From assembly GCA_943328865.2 (NCBI GenBank), contig CALQBR020000004.1:1-16920 (forward strand): a DNA stretch of 16,920 nucleotides, given 5' to 3'. The translations under genes and the position numbers were made by a program. The notes beneath the pieces were generated by a model, which worked only from the letters and a program-made list of their open reading frames with translations, was not told the DNA's origin and ran no database searches. Shown in pieces: positions 1 to 4,930 of this stretch. Origin of the DNA: Sphingobacterium thalpophilum (GTDB taxonomy: Bacteria; Bacteroidota; Bacteroidia; Flavobacteriales; Flavobacteriaceae). The stretch's first letter is position 1, and each line of letters opens with the position of its first letter.

Positions 1-1039
1 TAAGCTTCTCTGCTAATTGTAAGGATTTTTTTAAATAACTTATAGACTTTACTGTATCTTTTACAACCGAATAATATTCGCCAAGGTAAATCAAATTGAA
101 TAAAATATTCGTCTCATGATTATTCTTTTTTGAAATAGATGAAGCTTCCATAAGTAAGTTTTCAACATTTTCCAAATCGCCTTTTTTCATTTTAGAATAG
201 GCCAAATTTCCGATGACTACCGAATAATCATTGGGAAACTGCTTTTTTAAATTTTCATTTAATACTGAACGTAACTCTTGTATGGATTTATCATATTGCA
301 AGGTCTTATCATAAATATTGGCCATACAAATGGCGTAATGGGCATTATAATTTCCTACTTCGACAAAATCACTTTTCGTTTTGTCAATATTATCCATCGC
401 TGTCTTGGATAGTCTAAAATATTTTAGGGCATTCTCATATTCATCCAAATACTGAAAATTATACCCCATTAATTCATAACAGGAATAAAGCATTTGGGGG
501 TCATTACTGTGTTTTAATAATTGTAATGCTTTGGATCCTTCAATTTCACTCTCTAAATAATTGCCTTCATGAAATAAGATATAAGCCTTATTAAACAATA
601 CGTGCCCAATATTTTCTTTGTCATTTATGGCTCTAAAAAGTTTTTCTGCTTTTTGGTAATAAAAATAAGCACTATCTTTTCGATCTAATTCATGACAATC
701 ACCCATATACCGATATGCTTTAGCTATAGCAAACGTATCATTGGTTGCTATAGCTAATCGCATAATATTTATACAAACATCAAATGATTTTCTATAATTC
801 TTTAAATAATAGTATTCTGCAGATAATTTAAATAAAAAATCCTTATTGCTAGAAGTATTACTTAGCTGATTGGAAATAGCTTTAATAGAATCTAAATATT
901 GGAGTTTCTTTTCGGGATTATAATTCTTATAATTTAATGATTCAAAAATGGAATTATTTAGAGTGTTCTCTTTTCTCTGATTGCATGAAAGCAATACTAG
1001 GCAACTAAGAATGACCGATAAAAATTTAAGGTTTTTCAA
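1..1039 (-). CDS. TPR lipoprotein, N-terminal 346 residues (partial, runs off left edge); probable sensor part of a TPR histidine kinase
   Basis: The frame is open from a TTG codon at 1039 to the window edge. A TAA lies two codons upstream of the TTG, so no earlier start is possible. Starting at TTG gives a lipoprotein signal: Lys-rich N-terminus, a hydrophobic stretch, then lipobox LLSC with the lipidated Cys at residue 19. This supports the non-ATG start. The rest is helical and Tyr/Leu/Ala-rich with several degenerate tetratricopeptide units, for example around residues 130-210 and 235-345 (motifs such as YENALKYF and DTVKSISYLKKSL). Flavobacteria commonly carry proteins with this N-terminus followed by a transmembrane helix and a HisKA_3/HATPase module, but that half is outside the window, so the kinase assignment is inference. 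Response regulators nearby (3122-3838, 3972-4646) fit it. It could also be a free TPR lipoprotein. The start sits 20 nt after a terminator hairpin. Confidence 0.75.
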   Translation of the reverse strand, partial: MKNLKFLSVILSCLVLLSCNQRKENTLNNSIFESLNYKNYNPEKKLQYLDSIKAISNQLSNTSSNKDFLFKLSAEYYYLKNYRKSFDVCINIMRLAIATNDTFAIAKAYRYMGDCHELDRKDSAYFYYQKAEKLFRAINDKENIGHVLFNKAYILFHEGNYLESEIEGSKALQLLKHSNDPQMLYSCYELMGYNFQYLDEYENALKYFRLSKTAMDNIDKTKSDFVEVGNYNAHYAICMANIYDKTLQYDKSIQELRSVLNENLKKQFPNDYSVVIGNLAYSKMKKGDLENVENLLMEASSISKKNNHETNILFNLIYLGEYYSVVKDTVKSISYLKKSLQLAEKL

Positions 1040-1067
1040 GTATTATTTTTTTCAAAAATATGAAAAA

Positions 1068-1092
1068 AAAAGGCTATAAAATATAGCCTTTT
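1068..1092 (-). terminator. Intrinsic terminator or attenuator between small lipoprotein and TPR lipoprotein genes
   Basis: Perfect 11-bp stem (1068-1078 with 1082-1092) and a 3-nt loop. On the minus strand it is followed by a long T run (the A run at 1062-1070 on the plus strand). It lies 22 nt after the stop of the 52-residue lipoprotein and ends about 22 nt before the TTG start of the TPR gene. Confidence 0.8.
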
Positions 1093-1113
1093 GTAGGTTT
1101 AATATAAATACAC

Positions 1114-1272
1114 TTATTTCGGTTTTATTATTATTGGTTGCCCATCCAGTGTTGTAGAAGTGTTATCTGCATTTTGAGTTTGTTTGGGCAGGTCCTCTTC
1201 AGCGGTACAGGAGTGTAAAAAAAGAGCCAACATTATCAATAAAAGTAACTTTGGTAAAAAATTTGTTTTCAT
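1114..1272 (-). CDS. Small lipoprotein, 52 residues, unknown function
   Basis: ATG at 1272, stop at 1114-1116. The product has a basic N-terminus (MKTNFLPK), a 12-residue hydrophobic core and a lipobox ending HSC with Cys at residue 22. About 30 residues would remain after processing: an acidic start (TAEEDLPK), then Thr/Asn/Gln-rich linker, then a hydrophobic-basic end GQPIIIKPK. It is too small to be an enzyme. It should be exported and lipidated, then either anchored or trimmed. It is followed by a hairpin terminator and then by the TPR lipoprotein on the same strand, so the pair could be co-regulated. Function is unknown. The gene is supported by the clean signal sequence, the terminator right behind it and the coding-like composition, not by recognised homology. 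Confidence 0.7.
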   Translation of the reverse strand: MKTNFLPKLLLLIMLALFLHSCTAEEDLPKQTQNADNTSTTLDGQPIIIKPK

Positions 1273-1372
1273 AAAAAATCATTTAAAAATTAGAAATAGA
1301 TTTCTTGTCAAACCTTCTGGGTTCAACTAGGTAAATTGATTTTTCTGAAAAGAAGGGAAGTCTCTACAGAGG

Positions 1373-1478
1373 TGTTTTAATGTCTTATCCCTACATTAAA
1401 ACAACCATTAAAGCTTTAATATTCCGTTAATTGGAATAGTCAAAAGTAGCAACAGACCTCTCTCTAAAAGCTACTTTT
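1373..1478. repeat. Cluster of four consecutive inverted repeats
   Basis: Four separate inverted repeats lie head to tail: 1373-1383/1393-1403 (11 bp perfect, 9-nt loop), 1407-1420 (14-bp palindrome ATTAAAGCTTTAAT), 1420-1425/1433-1438 (6 bp, 7-nt spacer) and 1442-1450/1470-1478 (9 bp perfect, 19-nt loop). The stretch 1273-1538 has no gene that I can support. The third repeat resembles an element in the hutH promoter. Whether these are terminators, operators or a structured RNA cannot be told from sequence alone. Confidence 0.6.
1421..1437 (-). promoter_or_regulatory. Candidate operator ATTCCGTTAATTGGAAT upstream of small lipoprotein gene
   Basis: Palindromic half-sites ATTCC/GGAAT with a 7-nt spacer. 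It matches the element in the hutH promoter (6463-6479) at 15 of 17 positions. On the minus strand a TTG lies just upstream of it (plus-strand CAA at 1441-1443), as at hutH, so it may be a promoter-operator module reading toward the 52-residue lipoprotein. That would leave a leader of roughly 140 nt. Confidence 0.35.
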
Positions 1479-1538
1479 AGCCGCTGTTTAGTAACTGGTA
1501 GGCTGCTGATAGTAACCGGTATGATTTTGAGAATAACA

Positions 1539-1833
1539 CTACCAATTGGGTTTGCGATAGACGTAGTGAAATTGTGTCTTTGGAGCCATTTTAAGGTCTA
1601 GAGCAGTGAGGTATCGCTCTTTTTGAAACAATAAAGCGTTGTTTGCAGCCAAATAAATTCTAGCTAGAAAAGTTTTATTAATAATAAAGTAGTTGTGGAT
1701 TTAAAATAAAAGGGTAGTCTTTTTCAATCAAGATGGTAACAATTTTGTCCTTGGTACCAAATAAAAAAGTCGGCGTATTACCGACTTCAAAAATTTCATT
1801 CGCCTTTGTAAATAATGGCAGTAACCATGTTAT
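1539..1833 (-). pseudogene. Probable remnant of a LytTR DNA-binding domain (frameshifted)
   Basis: Two overlapping minus-strand frames read like one protein. The first (1833 to stop 1678) contains FLFGTKDKIVTILIEKDYPF. The second (1700 to stop 1539) contains INKTFLARI and later KERYLTALDLKMAPKTQF. Neither frame has a start codon giving a sensible protein. From knowledge of Bacteroidetes LytTR domains, the order resembles the beta strands around an xxDKxxxLxTKDxxxxxIL segment, the FFRINRxFIV segment and the final xxLxLDLKPxP..VxVSRxK strand. Shifting frame near 1680-1700 joins them. It begins 19 nt after the stop of the receiver-only gene, so it may be that gene's lost output domain or the remains of a separate regulator. 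Assignment is by motif memory and is tentative. Two stop-to-stop frames of this size could partly be chance. Confidence 0.4.
1767..1787 (-). terminator. Intrinsic terminator after the receiver-only gene
   Basis: 7-bp perfect stem AAGTCGG/CCGACTT with a 7-nt loop. On the minus strand it is followed by TTTTTTATTT. It lies 65 nt after the stop of the 1852-2241 gene and inside the probable LytTR remnant. Confidence 0.65.
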
Positions 1834-1851
1834 TTAACCTGACTTTTAATG

Positions 1852-2241
1852 TTAAAAATGAGGCCTTTGGGATTTCTGATAACGCATTAAGCATTTTCTT
1901 AACTCATTGCGATCAACTGGTAGCAACAAATAACCAAATACGCCTCTTTGATAGGCCTCGAATGCCGCTTCCTTCCCCTCACTTAATACAATGACTGTAG
2001 GCAATTCCTCTAAAAACTCATGCAACTCACTAAGTAAAGAAATAGCAATGGAATCTTTATCTTTAATAGGATTGGCAATTGACAGGAACACCACCTTAGG
2101 TTTCAGCTCAAGAATTTTATTAATACCGTCTTTTGGAGTTTTGCAAATGGCAAGACATTGAAAATTTTTAAATGCTGTTATTTGCTTCAGTGTAGTTTCT
2201 AAGTAAGTTGAACGATCTATAATAATAAAAGGATATTGCAT
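1852..2241 (-). CDS. Receiver-only truncated response regulator paralogue, aspartate-less, 129 residues
   Basis: It is a clear paralogue of the first 125 residues of the LytTR regulator at 3122-3838. Both share GINKILELKP, SLLSELHEFL, EAYQRGV and NELRKCLMRYQK at the same positions. After MRYQK the copy ends within six residues, so the LytTR DNA-binding domain is missing. The receiver fold is recognisable, but key residues are absent. The phosphoacceptor position is Ser54 (VVFLSI), and the usual conserved Lys is Leu108 (YLLLPVD). Only one of the acidic pair remains (Asp9). Phosphorylation is therefore not expected. It may be a dominant-negative dimerisation partner of the full-length paralogue, or simply a decaying duplicate. 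The upstream region also matches that of the paralogue, including a degenerate TACGGT palindrome 40 nt before ATG, so the duplication included the promoter. Confidence 0.8.
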   Translation of the reverse strand: MQYPFIIIDRSTYLETTLKQITAFKNFQCLAICKTPKDGINKILELKPKVVFLSIANPIKDKDSIAISLLSELHEFLEELPTVIVLSEGKEAAFEAYQRGVFGYLLLPVDRNELRKCLMRYQKSQRPHF

Positions 2242-2280
2242 TTTTTATTTGCAATTTAAAAGTAGTGCAACCACAAATTT

Positions 2281-2295
2281 TACGGTGAAACCTCA
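2281..2295 (-). promoter_or_regulatory. Degenerate copy of the LytTR-gene palindrome
   Basis: TACGGT-GAA-ACCTCA, where the intact version at 3877-3891 is TACGGT-AAA-ACCGTA. It is 40 nt upstream of the receiver-only ATG, and the intact copy is 39 nt upstream of its paralogue. The left half is conserved and the right half has changed. Confidence 0.5.
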
Positions 2296-2464
2296 ATTTT
2301 AAATAGTTTGACTCATCCTTTAAAATTTCAAAATGAATCCTAAAAATAATTACTAAAAAAGCCCGCACCAACGATTTCTGTTTTTTCTTAAATAGTTCAT
2401 TAAATCTTTATCCGCATTAATAAGCAATGAATCATTAAAGTCTCAAAATCATTGTTTCTATTGT

Positions 2465-2497
2465 AAAAACCGTAAAATGTTTCCTAAAAAACCGTAA
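2465..2497 (+). promoter_or_regulatory. Direct repeat AAAAACCGTAA spaced 22 bp, candidate LytTR-type binding site
   Basis: Exact 11-bp copies start at 2465 and 2487, which is 22 bp or two helical turns apart. Known LytTR sites are pairs of imperfect 9-bp direct repeats, roughly [TA][AC][CA]GTTN[AG][TG], spaced 12-13 bp. ACCGTAAAA fits that consensus at most positions. The same ACCGTA core occurs in the palindrome upstream of the two paralogues. Confidence 0.45.
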
Positions 2498-2614
2498 TTC
2501 ATTTATTACCAACATGATTATCATTGCAAAATGTTTTTGAAAAAACAGAAGTAATTTTTAAAAAACCAATTGATATCAATAAGTAAGTCGATATTTTAAT
2601 CTACCCTATTTTTA

Positions 2615-2965
2615 ATGAAGTATTTAAACAGAGAAATTGTTAGTGAAATAGCTAATGAATATAAAGAAATATTAATCAGAGAAAAGCACCACAACCACGC
2701 GATCGTTATGATTAATGGAGAGATTAAATGGAAACAGAATGAAAATCTAAAATCTGTCGATACAAACGAAATAATAAGATTGTTTAATCAACTAGGATAC
2801 GATGAAAACTCTGAAGTTTATAAAAAGTTTTACCGAGACTTAGGTTATTCCTTGCATGCGTATTGGAAAATATTTTATTGTGATTTGCATAATGTAAACA
2901 CCGAAGAATATAAACCATCCTTCATTCATAAAGTTAAAAAAACAATCAAAAACTATTTTTCCTAA
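2615..2965 (+). CDS. Hypothetical protein, 116 residues, unrecognised family
   Basis: Not recognised. ATG at 2615, stop at 2963-2965. The product is charged and aromatic with no signal peptide or membrane segment, so probably cytoplasmic. It appears helical at the start (REIVSEIANEYKEILIREKH), with a short strand-like segment (AIVMINGEIKW), an acidic middle (residues 48-70), an aromatic patch (YSLHAYWKIFYCDLHN, about 88-103) and a basic C-terminal tail (KVKKTIKNYF). Upstream it has a weak promoter candidate and, about 120-150 nt away, the ACCGTAA direct repeat, so it may be a target of the neighbouring LytTR regulator. It stands alone on its strand between minus-strand regulators. No terminator is evident behind it. 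Codon use looks like its neighbours, so I accept it as a real gene. Confidence 0.65.
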   Translation: MKYLNREIVSEIANEYKEILIREKHHNHAIVMINGEIKWKQNENLKSVDTNEIIRLFNQLGYDENSEVYKKFYRDLGYSLHAYWKIFYCDLHNVNTEEYKPSFIHKVKKTIKNYFS

Positions 2966-3008
2966 CCATACACTTATCGCTATGCTATTTTATTAATTAC
3001 AAAAGTTT

Positions 3009-3092
3009 TTAAAAGTAGTGACAAAGAAATAAACCAATCCAAAAAGGCAACGCAACAATAATAAAAATAGGGAACACATGGTATGATGCCCA
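3009..3092 (-). pseudogene. Possible remnant of a 2TM-domain membrane peptide
   Basis: In the gap after the LytTR gene, a minus-strand frame bounded by TGA (3093-3095) and TAA (3009-3011) reads WASYHVFPIF, then a hydrophobic run, then PFWIGLFLCHYF. This resembles the second helix and end of small flavobacterial 2TM-domain proteins (xxFPxxxWGIGLxxHxxxxF). There is no start codon and only 27 codons, so it would be a relic. Two-transmembrane proteins often sit beside LytTR regulators in this group, which is the main support beyond the motif. Tentative. Confidence 0.25.
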
Positions 3093-3121
3093 TCACTTTA
3101 ATAAGTGGTGGACAAAAAGAT

Positions 3122-3838
3122 TTAAGAAATCCGAATGATAATAGTAGAAATATTGTCTTTATAGGTTCTAGAAAAAGGCAATGAAATCTCATTATTTAAT
3201 AAATAGCACTGGTTTTTACCCAAATTTATCCGACTTACATGATCCACATTGATGACATAGCCATGGTGAATTCTCAAAAAATAAAAAGGCAATAATTTTT
3301 CAAAGTGTTTCAAAGTCTTAAAGGCTGTGATTATCTTCCCCGACTGCAAATAGAAATCCGTCGTATTATTATCAGCTTTTAAATACACAATATCATGAGT
3401 CTTGATAAAATGATAATCACCATTAGTTTTAATCGATATTTTATTGGCATACAAAGCCTTATGTGTCTTTTGATAGCGCATCAAACATTTACGCAATTCA
3501 TTAGCATCAATAGGTTGCAACAGATAACCTAAAACACCCCTTTGATAAGCCTCAAAAGCCTGTTCTTTAGAGGCACTTATTACAATTGTAGTTGGCAAAA
3601 CATCTAGAAACTCATGCAATTCACTTAACAAAGAAAAAGTGATTAATTCTTCTGTTTTAGGATTTGCCTCACTAATATTCATAAAAACGATATCGGGTTT
3701 TAATTCCAATATTTTATTAATTCCCTCATTCCTTGACCTACAAACAGCAACACACAAAAATGCATCGTGGGCTTTAATCAATTCTAGAGTAGCATCTATA
3801 ACTGTAGATCCATCAATAAGAATATAAGAAAACTGCAT
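3122..3838 (-). CDS. LytTR-family response regulator with aspartate-less receiver, 238 residues
   Basis: DNA-binding regulator with two domains. Residues 1-118 form a receiver fold (VFMNISEANP, then TIVIS, then GYLLQPIDANEL). Residues about 132-235 form a LytTR domain: IKTHDIVYLKAD, the YLQSGKIITAF strand, LKHFEKLLPFYFLRIHHGYVIN, VSRI, and a final SLPFSRTYKDN. The LytTR half is complete and should bind DNA as a dimer at direct or inverted repeats. The receiver is atypical. The phosphoacceptor position is Asn54, the conserved Lys is Gln108, and only Asp9 of the acidic pair is kept. Ser88 is present. Classical phosphorelay control is therefore unlikely. Other inputs such as ligand, protein partner or promoter strength are possible. 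The gene is divergent from the NarL-type regulator at 3972, and the 133-nt gap contains a perfect palindrome likely to be its own operator. Confidence 0.88.
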   Translation of the reverse strand: MQFSYILIDGSTVIDATLELIKAHDAFLCVAVCRSRNEGINKILELKPDIVFMNISEANPKTEELITFSLLSELHEFLDVLPTTIVISASKEQAFEAYQRGVLGYLLQPIDANELRKCLMRYQKTHKALYANKISIKTNGDYHFIKTHDIVYLKADNNTTDFYLQSGKIITAFKTLKHFEKLLPFYFLRIHHGYVINVDHVSRINLGKNQCYLLNNEISLPFSRTYKDNISTIIIRIS

Positions 3839-3876
3839 TTTTTATTGCAATTTAATGAAGGAGCAAAATGAAATTA

Positions 3877-3891
3877 TACGGTAAAACCGTA
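3877..3891. promoter_or_regulatory. Palindrome TACGGT-AAA-ACCGTA in the divergent regulator promoter region
   Basis: Perfect 6-bp half-sites with a 3-bp centre, 39 nt upstream of the LytTR gene and 81 nt upstream of the NarL-type gene. A degenerate copy sits at the same distance before the truncated paralogue, and the half-site recurs at 2465-2497. This suggests autoregulation by the LytTR protein. Confidence 0.55.
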
Positions 3892-3971
3892 AATTTTTCA
3901 GTCTATATTGTTTAGGTTTGGTGTATATTAGCTATTCATACTATATGCATAGCAAATCAAACTAATACAAA

Positions 3972-4646
3972 ATGAATATTCTTATTATTGAAGACCACCC
4001 GCTCAATGTAGATAGTTATATCGCTCTTTTATCTGCTATTGAGATCAACAAAAATGCAGTGTATCACATTGCCTATGACTGTAAACAAGCTTATCAAGTG
4101 ATTCACCAATTAAAAATCAATCAGGCAAATTTAGATTTGGCCTTTATTGACGTAAGTCTACCCGCCTACGAAGAAATGAATTTACGCTCTGGAGATGAAT
4201 TGGGCAGCCTGATCCAACAAATATTCCCTAACTGTAAGATAATTATCATTTCCATGCATAGCGAACCTGTTTGGGTAAACCGAATCGTAAAAACATTAAA
4301 ACCTCAAGGATTTATTTCAAAAAACGATATTAATTACAGAAGTTTTCCTGAAATAATGGAAACGATCAATAACCATGAACCCTATTTTAGTAAATCGATA
4401 GTAGAAGCGCAAAAAGAGTTTCTGATTAAAAACATTAACTGGGACGAACATGATAGCAAAATACTACAACTTATTGCGGAAGGAATCAAAACTAAAAATT
4501 TACCCAACTATATTCCACTTTCCTTAAGCGCTATCGAAAAGAGGAAAGCCAACATGAAAAAACAACTCCTTTTTGAAGGTGGGACTGATGCTGAATTAAT
4601 TGAAAGCACAAAAAAAATGGGACTTTTCGATACTGCAAGAATATAG
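3972..4646 (+). CDS. NarL/LuxR-type response regulator, 224 residues
   Basis: Intact two-domain response regulator. The receiver (1-125) has Glu7-Asp8, phosphoacceptor Asp60 (FIDVSLP), Ser94 at the switch position and Lys117 (GFISKND), so phosphorylation is expected. The C-terminal region (about 157-217) is a divergent LuxR-type helix-turn-helix: WDEHDSKILQLIAEGIKTK, then LSLSAIEKRKANMKKQL. The length is normal for the family. In flavobacteria such regulators are usually paired with TPR-containing HisKA_3 sensor kinases. The TPR lipoprotein at the left edge is the obvious candidate partner, but that pairing is inferred. It is divergent from the LytTR gene. Downstream are a 228-nt gap and a strong bidirectional terminator shared with hutH. 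Confidence 0.9.
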   Translation: MNILIIEDHPLNVDSYIALLSAIEINKNAVYHIAYDCKQAYQVIHQLKINQANLDLAFIDVSLPAYEEMNLRSGDELGSLIQQIFPNCKIIIISMHSEPVWVNRIVKTLKPQGFISKNDINYRSFPEIMETINNHEPYFSKSIVEAQKEFLIKNINWDEHDSKILQLIAEGIKTKNLPNYIPLSLSAIEKRKANMKKQLLFEGGTDAELIESTKKMGLFDTARI

Positions 4647-4874
4647 TGTTAAGCAATATATTAAGTAAGTCGAAAGTTTTAAAGTCGTAAAGTAAAAAGT
4701 CTAAAAATCGTAATAGATAATTTAAAATCAGAATATTGAGTTGTTTTGTGATGGTTTTAAAATGCGACATCAAACAGTATTCATTACTTAGTTATATAAT
4801 CAAACCTAGTTTTTATCTAAATATCCTCAAATTGTTTGAAAAAATAGGGCTAATAGAAATTACTGGAACAAAAA

Positions 4875-4908
4875 AAAAGGGTTGCCATTTTAAAACGGCA
4901 ACCCTTTT
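4875..4908. terminator. Bidirectional terminator between the response regulator and hutH
   Basis: Perfect 12-bp stem AAAAGGGTTGCC/GGCAACCCTTTT with a 10-nt loop that can itself pair (TTTT/AAAA). T runs follow on both strands. It lies between convergent genes. The 284-nt gap 4647-4930 holds nothing else that I can support. Confidence 0.9.
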
Positions 4909-4930
4909 ATAGCTTTTTAGAATCAATTAT

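Larger units (their letters stand above)
2242..2614. other. Gene-free divergent region between the receiver-only gene and the 116-residue gene
   Basis: 373 nt without a supportable gene, very AT-rich. It holds the decayed palindrome at 2281-2295, the ACCGTAA direct repeat at 2465-2497, a repeated AAAATGTTT (2474-2482 and 2528-2536) and a weak plus-strand promoter candidate (TTG 2570-2572, TATTTTAA at 2592-2599) in front of the 116-residue gene. Confidence 0.5.

Noticed and set aside
1373..1478. CRISPR array or integron attC site
   Set aside because: The repeats differ from one another, and there are no regular spacers, cas genes, GTTRRRY core sites or integrase.
1491..1521. Direct repeat GTAACTGGTA/GTAACCGGTA
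   Set aside because: Two short imperfect copies 21 bp apart in non-coding DNA. There is no promoter or third copy to support an operator or attachment site.
2980..3192. 70-residue hydrophobic minus-strand ORF
   Set aside because: It overlaps the 3' end of the LytTR gene in another frame and owes its length to AT-rich hydrophobic codons. The 2TM-like reading in the neighbouring frame explains the gap better.
2581..4673. AAGTAAGTCGA repeated at 2581-2591 and 4663-4673
   Set aside because: A single 11-bp repeat in AT-rich DNA with no consistent position relative to genes is compatible with chance.
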